From Bacteroidales bacterium (GTDB taxonomy: Bacteria; Bacteroidota; Bacteroidia; Bacteroidales; UBA10428), in the NCBI GenBank assembly GCA_016926235.1, contig JAFGOZ010000071.1, positions 1 to 64,000 on the forward strand: 64,000 nt of DNA. Direction: 5' to 3'. A program made the translations under genes and the position numbers. The notes under the pieces were generated by a model that saw only the letters and a list, made by a program, of their open reading frames with translations, had not been told where the DNA came from and searched no databases. Below are positions 44,904 through 52,224 of this stretch, piece by piece. Positions within the stretch are counted from its first letter, which is position 1. Each line of letters begins with the position of its first letter.

Positions 44904-45956
44904 TTAAACATATGGATAGTCCGATGCGATCAAGCCTTGCTGTTTCATAGCAGCCCAGAACTCAACAGGTATTTTTCGGGTAATAGTATCCACGTTCCTG
45001 TTCATTTTTCCCGGCTTGCTTGTATTTAAGGCGATGGAAGAAATAGCAGGATGCGATATCCCAAATTGAATGCATGCATCCGGAGCATTTACATTATACT
45101 TACTACATAGCGCAAAGAATCTTTCACGCCAGGAGTATATTCTTTTACCCAAATCAGAATCCGGGTCCACCTTTTGATAATCAAAATATTCACCACCGGT
45201 TAAAAAACCCGCATTAAAAACAGCAGAATTTATAATCCCGGTCTTCTTCTCCTGAAGCTTCTCAATAAAATCAATAATCTCTTTTGGATGACATAGAAGG
45301 GTAAAACTATTTGCAAACATCACCCAGTCAAAATCCACATGTTCCGAAAGCATTTTTATTACCTTCCAGTCTTTTGAACCAATACCAACTGCTTTCACTT
45401 CACCCCTGTCTTTTAGTTCAAAAAGAGCTTTATACGCCCCAAGCACATCATCAAGTCTTTGCTTGTAATCAGCATCAGTATTGGCAACTGCCAGGTATTC
45501 GTCCGGATCATGTACAGAAACAAGTTGAGCGCGGTAGGTACTTCCTAATAATTCACATCCTTGCTCCCAGCAATCAATAATACCCTGGTAACTAATTTTT
45601 TGTACAGCATCATTTTTAATATCTGCCCAGGCACCCGGCTCAAAGGTAGGTTCAGGAGTAGTCAGCGGGATCCGGTACCAACCCAGCTTATTGCTTATCA
45701 CAATATCATTGGGAGAAATATTTAGTTTTTTAAGAAGCTTACCAATCATTTCAAGCGCCAGGCCAGCACCATATTTGCCGGCACTGTCTATAAAAACAGG
45801 CGTTTCGGTACATTCAAACCATTTTTTTACGATTTCCAGTTTTGTATTTTCATCCAGGGCTGTATATAGATTACCCAGGTAGCTTGTACCATAAACAATC
45901 GAAGGTACTTTATATCCTGTTTTTCCAAATACCTTATCAGCAACCAGCTTACTCAT
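44904..45956 (-). CDS. Aldo/keto reductase, L-fucose (D-threo-aldose) 1-dehydrogenase type
   Basis: This 350-residue NAD(P)-dependent TIM-barrel oxidoreductase shows the AKR catalytic tetrad: Asp in FIDSAGKYG (residue ~57), Tyr five residues on, Lys in VISNKLGWY (~89) and His in LVSVHDPDE (~150). The long loop after the Lys (IPLTTPEPTFEPGAWADIKNDA) is typical of the D-threo-aldose/L-fucose dehydrogenase branch. It should oxidise L-fucose to its lactone, which the next gene's lactonase opens. Its start overlaps the mutarotase stop by 8 nt, indicating translational coupling. Together with the mutarotase and lactonase it matches the upper half of the nonphosphorylating L-fucose route known from Xanthomonas campestris. 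Confidence 0.87.
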   Translation of the reverse strand: MSKLVADKVFGKTGYKVPSIVYGTSYLGNLYTALDENTKLEIVKKWFECTETPVFIDSAGKYGAGLALEMIGKLLKKLNISPNDIVISNKLGWYRIPLTTPEPTFEPGAWADIKNDAVQKISYQGIIDCWEQGCELLGSTYRAQLVSVHDPDEYLAVANTDADYKQRLDDVLGAYKALFELKDRGEVKAVGIGSKDWKVIKMLSEHVDFDWVMFANSFTLLCHPKEIIDFIEKLQEKKTGIINSAVFNAGFLTGGEYFDYQKVDPDSDLGKRIYSWRERFFALCSKYNVNAPDACIQFGISHPAISSIALNTSKPGKMNRNVDTITRKIPVEFWAAMKQQGLIASDYPYV

Positions 45957-46353
45957 AATCCTTGTCCTCCTTTACTTGTCCTTCTAAAGGAGCATATTCC
46001 GTTTTCTGATCCATCTCAAAAATACGCTCCATAAGCTGCCACTTTTCATCGGCAGATGCTTCAGCTGAAGCTTGCTGAAATTGTGACATATGCGCTTCCC
46101 ACTCCGATTGGCGTGGTTTTTTAGCCAGTTCCTCCATAGCTTTGTCATGATCAAAATCAGCTACTGTATCCATGATCATGAATAATTGATTGCCATGAAT
46201 GTAAATTTCCATATCCAGTATACCCACTTCTTTCATGCCCTGAGTTATTTCAGGCCACACCTGTCCAATGCCGTGGGCTTTTTTATAGGCCTCCATTAAT
46301 TGGGGGTCGTTTTTTAAGGTAAGTACCTTGCAATATCTCTTATATTTTTTCAA
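45949..46353 (-). CDS. L-rhamnose/L-fucose mutarotase (DUF718, RhaM family)
   Basis: This 134-residue dimeric ferredoxin-like mutarotase has family signatures at YKKAHGIGQVWPEI (residues ~23-36), with the catalytic His and Trp. It also has MEIYIHGNQLFMIMDT and SEWEAHMSQF. RhaM family members interconvert alpha and beta sugar anomers, and in fucose clusters the family stands in for FucU, from which it differs in sequence. It lies 18 nt after fucP and overlaps the AKR start by 8 nt. The long acidic C-terminal tail (about 20 residues) exceeds E. coli RhaM. Confidence 0.88.
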   Translation of the reverse strand: MKKYKRYCKVLTLKNDPQLMEAYKKAHGIGQVWPEITQGMKEVGILDMEIYIHGNQLFMIMDTVADFDHDKAMEELAKKPRQSEWEAHMSQFQQASAEASADEKWQLMERIFEMDQKTEYAPLEGQVKEDKDYE

Positions 46354-46371
46354 AACCTTAAGTTTAATATA

Positions 46372-47664
46372 TTAAGATACTTTTTGAGCTTTCTTATGCA
46401 ATGATATCCTGAAAACAGCATATCCACCAATTACAACAAAACACAAAAGTGGCAGGAAATAGGAAAGGCTCACCCCCATCCAGTCAATCAATGCCCCTTG
46501 AAGCGGAGTGATCAATGCCCCACCAAGAATAGCCATTATTAACCCGGATGCACCGACTTTTGTTTCCTCATCATCTAATCCTTCGCTTCCCATCCCGAAA
46601 ATCGTCGGAAACATGAGTGACATAAATGCTGATATTCCTATTAAAGAAAATACTCCAACCATACCGCCAATAAATATAACACTTAGTGAGCATAACCCGG
46701 CCATAATAGCTGCAACAAGCAATAAAGAGTGGTCTTTGAACCTATTCATCAACAACATAAAAATCCATCGTGAAATACCAAAAGTTATTAATGCTCCGGT
46801 ATGATAACGCAGCGCAACCTCAGGAGTCACATGTAGCTGTTCAGGTATATAAAAATTCGTATAGGTCCATACTGTAATTTGCGCCCCTACATAGAAAAAT
46901 TGTGCAATAACTGCAAATACATAATTTGTATTCTTAAAAAGTCTTTTAAAAGTATGAAATATATGAATCTCACCTCCGGTATCCGACATTCGTGGCATTT
47001 TTGTCAGGGCTATTAGTATCCATACAACAACAAGAATAGCTGCTACTGATAAATATGGAAAGATTACAATATTAAGTGTTTCATTTATTTGGCTGGATGC
47101 AATGGAAATATTGCCCTCTGCATCAAGTGGCATACGAGCCATAATTAATATCTGGCATAGTAAAATACCTGTTACAGCCCCTATTGGATTAAATGCCTGA
47201 GCAAAATTTAACCTTCTGGTAGCATTTTCTTTGGGACCCAAAACCAGGATGTATGGATTAGCGTTGGTCTCTAAAATACCAAGCCCACAGGCTAGTATAT
47301 AATATGAAATGCAGAAATAAACAAATTGTTGTAAGAGGGTTGAAGGATATAACAGGAAACATCCCAACGCATAAACACCTAAACCCACCAATACTCCTGT
47401 CTTGTATGAAAATTTTCTTGCTATTATAGCACCGGGAATGGCCATGCAGAAATACCCAAAATAGAATGCAAATTGAATAAGAGAAGCCTGGAAAGTTGAA
47501 AGACTTCCAAAAACCGCTTTAAATACTTTTACCAGGGGATCCGTTAAATTATTTGCAATACCCCACCACATAAAACAACTTGACAGGAGTACAAAAGCTA
47601 AAATATACTTCTTCTCTAGCAATGGTATTTTTGTATGGGTAATAGATCTTATTTCCTGATTCAT
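46372..47664 (-). CDS. fucP: L-fucose:H+ symporter
   Basis: This 430-residue MFS sugar/proton symporter has twelve membrane segments. FucP hallmarks are LIQFAFYFGYFCMAIPGAI (~residues 52-70), GLGILETNANPYILVLGP (~128-145) with the ETxANP motif, and RLNFAQAFNPIGA. The second half contains FGMGSEGL. The open frame begins at 47691; I chose the Met at 47664 (MNQEIRS) because the first transmembrane segment then sits about 20 residues in, as in E. coli FucP. It is the first gene of the fucose operon, preceded by a TATTTTTG -7 element at 47712-47705. The upstream gap carries the seven-copy GGGACG array. Confidence 0.92.
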   Translation of the reverse strand: MNQEIRSITHTKIPLLEKKYILAFVLLSSCFMWWGIANNLTDPLVKVFKAVFGSLSTFQASLIQFAFYFGYFCMAIPGAIIARKFSYKTGVLVGLGVYALGCFLLYPSTLLQQFVYFCISYYILACGLGILETNANPYILVLGPKENATRRLNFAQAFNPIGAVTGILLCQILIMARMPLDAEGNISIASSQINETLNIVIFPYLSVAAILVVVWILIALTKMPRMSDTGGEIHIFHTFKRLFKNTNYVFAVIAQFFYVGAQITVWTYTNFYIPEQLHVTPEVALRYHTGALITFGISRWIFMLLMNRFKDHSLLLVAAIMAGLCSLSVIFIGGMVGVFSLIGISAFMSLMFPTIFGMGSEGLDDEETKVGASGLIMAILGGALITPLQGALIDWMGVSLSYFLPLLCFVVIGGYAVFRISLHKKAQKVS

Positions 47665-47704
47665 ATAATTTGTTTTAGGTTTAAATTCCATTTTCGGGAA
47701 ACCT

Positions 47705-47712
47705 CAAAAATA
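47705..47712 (-). promoter_or_regulatory. -7 element of the fucose operon
   Basis: On the minus strand TATTTTTG (47712-47705) matches TAnnTTTG and lies 40 nt before the fucP ATG. A TTTG -33 element is not clear, as expected for an activator-dependent promoter. The GGGACG array starts 72 bp upstream of it. Confidence 0.45.
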
Positions 47713-47783
47713 ATAATATTTTTCATCCATGTATAATTTTCATTAAATTGACAAGCATTTCTAATGTTGATTATTTTCACTTT

Positions 47784-47915
47784 GTTGGGACGGCAATAAA
47801 ACTGTTGGGACGAGTCCCCAACTGCTGTGACGAGCATTTTACATGCCGGGACGGTATTTAACTTGCCGGGATAACAAAAAATAATATTGGGACGGGTCAA
47901 CCAATGCAGGGACGG
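47784..47915. repeat. Seven-copy GGGACG motif array with 20-21 bp period
   Basis: Seven copies of a TGYYGGGACGR-like motif stand in the same orientation. Their GGGACG cores begin at 47787, 47807, 47827 (GTGACG), 47848, 47868 (GGGATA), 47889 and 47909, giving spacings of 20, 20, 21, 20, 21 and 20 bp. The ~10 bp between copies is not conserved. This is two helical turns per copy, so all copies face one side of the DNA. It fills the divergent gap between the fucP operon and the Asp/Glu-racemase-like gene and looks like an iterated protein-binding site. Confidence 0.75.
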
Positions 47916-47991
47916 CTATAGACAGGGCATTCATTTTTTATCTTAAAATATTTTCCTATCTTGTGCCACACTATATTAAAAACAAATTATC

Positions 47992-48672
47992 ATGACAAGG
48001 GTATTTGCAGTTCATACAGCTTTAGCAATGGTTGAACCAACCACGGAACTATTTAAAAAACACCTGCCAAAAATAAAACTCAACCACATAGTTGATGATA
48101 GCTTGATACAGGAAGTGATTGAATTTAATAAAGTAACCCCGGCTGTAGCCAAACGTTTGATCAATTGTTTTCATATGGCAGTTGATGCCCGGGCGGACAT
48201 TATATTTAATACATGTTCATCTATCGGAGAAATTGCTCAAATGGCTCGAAAAATGATACCTATACCTCTGCTTAAGATCGATGATCCTATGGCTAAAATG
48301 GCTGTAGGGACAGCGTCAAGAATTGGAGTTTTAGCAACTTTACCAACTACATTAACTCCAACAGCTAACCTGCTCAAGACCATTGCAAAAGAGAAAAACA
48401 AGCAAATTGAAGTTGTAGAAGGGCTTGCAAAAGGAGCTTTCCAGGCTGTCATGTCGGGAGACCGGGAAACCCATGATAACCTAATATTAAAAGCATCAGA
48501 AGCGATTGCCGGTAATGTGGACATCATCGTCCTTGCCCAGGGATCAATGGCCCGCATGGAGGATAAACTTACTCAAGTGACCGGGAAAAAGGTGCTTTCA
48601 AGCCCGCTTTCGGGTGTACTTGGAGTAAAAGAATTTATTGAAAACCATCAGGCAAACAGTTTAGCCTTATAA
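47992..48672 (+). CDS. Asp/Glu/hydantoin racemase-fold protein with one catalytic cysteine
   Basis: This 226-residue member of the aspartate/glutamate racemase superfamily has VFAVHTALAMVEP at the N-terminus and the first catalytic cysteine in IIFNTCSSIGE (residue ~73-77). At the position of the second cysteine, normally in a (L)GCxG/H context, it has VLAQGSMARM, without Cys. Two-base racemases need both cysteines. A single-Cys member is more like arylmalonate decarboxylase or an isomerase, so racemase activity is unlikely. It is 85 nt upstream of a BASS-family transporter on the same strand. The substrate is unknown; the neighbourhood suggests a sugar acid or other carboxylate. Confidence 0.8.
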   Translation: MTRVFAVHTALAMVEPTTELFKKHLPKIKLNHIVDDSLIQEVIEFNKVTPAVAKRLINCFHMAVDARADIIFNTCSSIGEIAQMARKMIPIPLLKIDDPMAKMAVGTASRIGVLATLPTTLTPTANLLKTIAKEKNKQIEVVEGLAKGAFQAVMSGDRETHDNLILKASEAIAGNVDIIVLAQGSMARMEDKLTQVTGKKVLSSPLSGVLGVKEFIENHQANSLAL

Positions 48673-48757
48673 ACTTCATTACGGACAGCATACAGGAAAG
48701 GGCTGATAATCCTGCCTCAGGTGTGTTAAATAGTATTATTTAATTTTTTACTGCAGA

Positions 48758-50071
48758 ATGAAAAAAATACAAAAATATCTTTTGTGGTTGGGCTTAGCCT
48801 TGGCCCCTGTGCTTGCAATATCGCTGGTTTTTAACTGGGATACTTTAATTTCACCCACCGCAGTAGCCCTTTCATTATTTCTGGCTATAGGGATGGGCGC
48901 TGTGCCTGCTTTGAAATCCTATCAATACACCGGATGGATTATTGTAGCTATTGTTTGCGGGCTTATCTACCCATCTGCATTCTTAAAGTGGGGCCATTTC
49001 GACCTCAGGAACAAATGGGCCATACTAATTGTTATCCAGGTGGTCATGTTTGGGATGGGCACACAAATGAGCCTTAAAGATTTCTCCGGCATTAAAACCA
49101 TGGGGAAAGGTGTTGTGGTAGGAATCATATGTCAGTTTACAATCATGCCCCTGACAGGTTTTCTGTTGGTCCATATTTTCCATTTTGAACCTGAAATTGC
49201 AGCCGGGGTAATACTTATCGGTTCCTGTTCCAGTGGATTAGCTTCGAATGTCATGGTATACCTTGCGCGCGCAAACCTCACCCTTTCGGTAACATTAACA
49301 GCCGTTGCTACGCTACTGGCCCCCATTATGACCCCCTTTCTTATGAAGACATTGGCCGGGACATATGTAGAAATTGATTTTCTGGATATGTGCGTGCAGA
49401 TTATTAAAATAGTAATCGTCCCAATTGGAGCTGCATTTCTTTGCGATGCCTATAAAAAGGATTCTGATAAACGACGAAAACAACTCAACACCTTGTTTTT
49501 TATAGCTGTTAGCTGGCTCATAATAATGGCTTCAGGGCTTTGGGCCTTTCTGGCATCCCGCGTCCCGAACAACTGGATGAGGATACCCGGTCTCATTAAC
49601 TTCATGTGTGGCGCGATAGCCTTCGGTAAGTTGTTTTATCATGTAACCAGGTTATTGCCTAAAATCCATCAACTTATGCCTAAATTGTCCATGTTTGGAA
49701 TCGTATATTTTACTTTAGTAACAACAGCCGCCAGCAGTGAAAACATACTTGCCATCGGGGTATTGATGTTAGCGGTATCAATAATGCACAACACATTGGG
49801 ATATGTATTTGGGTATTGGATAAGCAGGGCCCTTGGCCTGGATATAAACAATAGCAGGACAGTTGCCCTGGAGGTTGGGCTTCAAAACGGAGGCATGGCA
49901 AGCGGCCTTGCAGGAGTAATGGGCAAGCTGGCTACCCTTGGCCTTGCTGCAGCAATTTTTAGTCCCTGGATGAATATTTCAGGCTCACTATTGGCCAATT
50001 ATTGGAGAAAAAAGGAGTTGAAACCCGCCAATACTTCTATAGAGAATAACAATTGGCGCCAGAAAAAATAA
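48758..50071 (+). CDS. Bile acid:sodium symporter (BASS) family transporter
   Basis: This 437-residue membrane protein has about ten hydrophobic segments. Key motifs are VVMFGMGTQMSLKDF (near residue 95), ILIGSCSSGLASNVMVYLARAN (near 158; the crossover region of the fold) and RTVALEVGLQNGGMASGLAGVMGKLATLG near 375, the second crossover. BASS proteins import bile acids, pyruvate, pantoate or other organic acids with Na+; bacteria rarely use them for bile acids. Length is about 100 residues above the compact BASS core because of two extra N-terminal segments. It follows the racemase-fold gene and is convergent with the split transketolase (11 nt between stops). Confidence 0.85.
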   Translation: MKKIQKYLLWLGLALAPVLAISLVFNWDTLISPTAVALSLFLAIGMGAVPALKSYQYTGWIIVAIVCGLIYPSAFLKWGHFDLRNKWAILIVIQVVMFGMGTQMSLKDFSGIKTMGKGVVVGIICQFTIMPLTGFLLVHIFHFEPEIAAGVILIGSCSSGLASNVMVYLARANLTLSVTLTAVATLLAPIMTPFLMKTLAGTYVEIDFLDMCVQIIKIVIVPIGAAFLCDAYKKDSDKRRKQLNTLFFIAVSWLIIMASGLWAFLASRVPNNWMRIPGLINFMCGAIAFGKLFYHVTRLLPKIHQLMPKLSMFGIVYFTLVTTAASSENILAIGVLMLAVSIMHNTLGYVFGYWISRALGLDINNSRTVALEVGLQNGGMASGLAGVMGKLATLGLAAAIFSPWMNISGSLLANYWRKKELKPANTSIENNNWRQKK

Positions 50072-50082
50072 TCCGAATAAAA

Positions 50083-51039
50083 TCAGTGAGAAATTTTCTT
50101 CCGCTCAATTACGCTCATCGCCGCCTCCACAATATCATTCACGCTCATACCATATTTGTCGAGTAATTCATCAGGATTTCCTGATCCGGGAAAGCAATCC
50201 CGAAGGCCAATACGGGCTATAGGTACAGGGACGTTCTCAGCAGCTGCTTCCATAATTGCACTACCTAAGCCTCCAATTATATTATGATCTTCAGCAGTCA
50301 CTGCTGCACCACAATCTTTCAATACACCCGTCACCCCTTCTACATCAAGTGGTTTCACGGTGTGAACCTCCACTATTGTAACGCCATATCCCCTCTCCGC
50401 AAGCACAGCTGCGGCAGCAAATAATCGGGGCAACAACACCCCATTACCAAACAGTGCCACATCATCCCCCTTCTTTTGAAGCACATTGATTTTACCAGGT
50501 ATAAAAGGGGTATCTTTCTCAAATACAACCGGATCGCGGCCACTTCCCAATCTGATATATACCGGCCCCGGTATTGAGGCCGCAGCAATAGCAGCCTGTC
50601 TGGCCTGATCAGCATCGGCAGGAACGATAATTGTTAAATTTGCAATCGTGCGCAAAATACCTATATCTTCAAAAAACTGGTGAGTCACACCTTCACGTTC
50701 ACCAGCTGCAATACCACCATTCACACCGGCAAATTTCACGTTAAGATTCGGATAAGCAATAAACGTCCGTATCTGTTCGCATGCTCGCATAGTTATAAAT
50801 CCTGCATATGTTGCAAAAAACGGTATTAATCCTTCAATTGCCAACCCTGCTGCAGTGGCTGCTGCATTTTGTTCAGCAATTCCTACTTCTACATATCTGT
50901 CAGGATATTTCGCCACAAAATCGGTGGCACGCATTGCGAGCAGGCTATCTGCACAAACCAACATGATACGGTCATCTTTTTCTGCCAGGGTTTCCAGCCC
51001 CTGCATAAATGCAACACGTGTACTTTCTAGTTTATTCAA
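50083..51039 (-). CDS. Transketolase C-terminal half (split transketolase, small subunit)
   Basis: This 318-residue protein holds the pyrimidine-binding (Pyr) domain and the C-terminal domain of transketolase. Visible are RIMLVCADSL, YVEVGIAEQNAAATAAGLA with the catalytic Glu that activates thiamine (residue ~55), GVNGGIAAGEREGVTHQFFED and the terminal AEDHNIIGGLGSAI. Its start overlaps the stop of the N-terminal-half gene by 8 nt, so the subunits are made together. Split transketolases are often catabolic, moving two-carbon units from unusual ketoses. Located beside sugar operons, it probably belongs to a pathway rather than to the housekeeping pentose cycle. Confidence 0.92.
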   Translation of the reverse strand: MNKLESTRVAFMQGLETLAEKDDRIMLVCADSLLAMRATDFVAKYPDRYVEVGIAEQNAAATAAGLAIEGLIPFFATYAGFITMRACEQIRTFIAYPNLNVKFAGVNGGIAAGEREGVTHQFFEDIGILRTIANLTIIVPADADQARQAAIAAASIPGPVYIRLGSGRDPVVFEKDTPFIPGKINVLQKKGDDVALFGNGVLLPRLFAAAAVLAERGYGVTIVEVHTVKPLDVEGVTGVLKDCGAAVTAEDHNIIGGLGSAIMEAAAENVPVPIARIGLRDCFPGSGNPDELLDKYGMSVNDIVEAAMSVIERKKISH

Positions 51040-51946
51040 GGTCCAGTCCTCCTAAATTTTTCATTGCTATTAAATGTTCTTCATCAGTGGGCACTCTCTT
51101 ATGCCACGCATTATTGCCTTCCATATATGGTACTCCCTTCCCTTTTATAGTATAGGCTATAAGCACTATAGGCTGGCCTTCTTTGGGCACTGCCTGATTG
51201 GGTACTATTGACACATTCGAACTTTTCCCCATAGCCATACGTCCCCTGCTTGCAGCATACCCCAATGCAGGAAGAATTTGTTCAATATTATGACCATCCA
51301 CCTCAACTACATACCAGCCAAAAGCTTCCCATTTAGCACGAAGCCGGGTCAAACCACTTATATCTTCCACTTTCCCTCCACTCTGCACACCATTGTTATC
51401 AATGATTGCAATAAGATTTGTTAACTTAAATTTTGCGATTGTCATCGCTGCTTCCCATACAATGCCCTCATTCAATTCACCATCACCTGTTAACACAAAA
51501 ACTAGACCATCGCTTCCCCTTCGTCGCAGTGCCAGAGCCATTCCACATCCCTGTGACAACCCATGCCCTAGTGAACCTGAGGTTACATCTACCCCGGGTG
51601 TTGCTTTCATTACAGGATGACCTTGCAAACGGGAATCCAGAGAACGTAATGTCTTTAATTCCCCAGGTTTGAAATATCCCTTCCTGGCCAAAGCTGCATA
51701 TAATGTCGGGCATGCATGGCCTTTGGAAAGTATAAAGCGGTCACGATCATTCCAGTCAGGATCCTCCGGTTTAATCCGCATAATATCAAAATATAATGCA
51801 GCCACAATATCTGCAATAGACAAACATGGCCCCGGATGCCCGTCCTTTGCATAGTATATGGCATTCACCACATCCCGGCGCAATTGTGTTGCCATTTTTG
51901 ATACATATTCTATACGTTCAGTCATCGTTTTTTCGCTCATTGTCAT
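51032..51946 (-). CDS. Transketolase N-terminal half (split transketolase, large subunit)
   Basis: This 304-residue protein holds the pyrophosphate (PP) domain of transketolase. DGHPGPCLSIADIVAALYF lies near residue 31 and DRFILSKGHACPTLYAAL near 68. GSLGHGLSQGCGMAL is near 125, and the TPP/metal motif GDGELNEGIVWEA with DNNGVQ lies near 155-185. Catalytic His residues corresponding to those of full-length transketolase are kept. It is the first gene of a two-gene leftward unit. Its upstream region (51971-52160) is a ~190-bp inverted repeat of the interspersed type, which may carry or disturb the promoter. Confidence 0.92.
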   Translation of the reverse strand: MTMSEKTMTERIEYVSKMATQLRRDVVNAIYYAKDGHPGPCLSIADIVAALYFDIMRIKPEDPDWNDRDRFILSKGHACPTLYAALARKGYFKPGELKTLRSLDSRLQGHPVMKATPGVDVTSGSLGHGLSQGCGMALALRRRGSDGLVFVLTGDGELNEGIVWEAAMTIAKFKLTNLIAIIDNNGVQSGGKVEDISGLTRLRAKWEAFGWYVVEVDGHNIEQILPALGYAASRGRMAMGKSSNVSIVPNQAVPKEGQPIVLIAYTIKGKGVPYMEGNNAWHKRVPTDEEHLIAMKNLGGLDLE

Positions 51947-51970
51947 CTTTTATCTCAATAATAAAAATTA

Positions 51971-52160
51971 AAGACCGAAGACGGATGTCCGAAGTCCGAA
52001 GATATGTGAGCATAAGGTATAAGGATATAATTTAGACTTTGATCAAAACATAAATTTGAAAAGAGATATTGTTTAAAAATCCCTTATCAGTAAACAACTC
52101 ACATATCTCAAACCTCAATATCCAAATCTCTTCTGACTTCCGACTTCCGACTTCTGTCTT
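51971..52160. repeat. ~190-bp inverted-repeat element
   Basis: The left end (51971-52010) reads AAGACCGAAGACGG and on to GATATGTGAG. The right end contains CTCACATATCT at 52098-52108, the exact complement of the inner left arm, and then GACTTCCGACTTC near 52134, mirroring the outer left arm after a ~25-nt insertion. The centre is AT-rich and noncoding. It has the look of a MITE-like or palindromic interspersed repeat in the divergent gap between the transketolase and second ClC genes. Confidence 0.6.
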
Positions 52161-52208
52161 TTTAAAACTTTTCAAAGATAATTATTTCATTCTAACTTAT
52201 ATATATTA

Positions 52209-52216
52209 TACCTTTG
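52209..52216 (+). promoter_or_regulatory. -7 element of the second ClC gene
   Basis: TACCTTTG matches TAnnTTTG and ends only 8 nt before the ATG at 52225. If used, the mRNA would be nearly leaderless. The -33 region (around 52186) is only weakly TTTG-like. Confidence 0.45.
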
Positions 52217-52224
52217 CGCTCCAT

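Noticed and set aside
45949..46353. FucU-type fucose mutarotase
   Set aside because: The protein has RhaM/DUF718 motifs (YKKAH...VWPE), not those of FucU/RbsD.
47661..47900. Minus-strand open frame over the GGGACG array
   Set aside because: The product has no domain or signal peptide, and its frame overlaps the fucP start and promoter.
47784..47915. CRISPR array or VNTR
   Set aside because: The repeated unit is only 10-11 bp and degenerate, with ~10 bp non-conserved intervals; no cas genes are present and the spacing alternates 20/21 bp, which fits protein binding better.
50083..51946. Sulfoquinovose sulfo-transketolase or apiose pathway
   Set aside because: The split transketolase fits, but no sulfoquinovosidase, SQ importer, sulfo-sugar isomerase, apulose kinase or apionate gene is present.
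52069..52224. 52-residue N-terminal extension of the second ClC protein
   Set aside because: It is translated from the inverted-repeat element and would place the -7 element inside the coding region.
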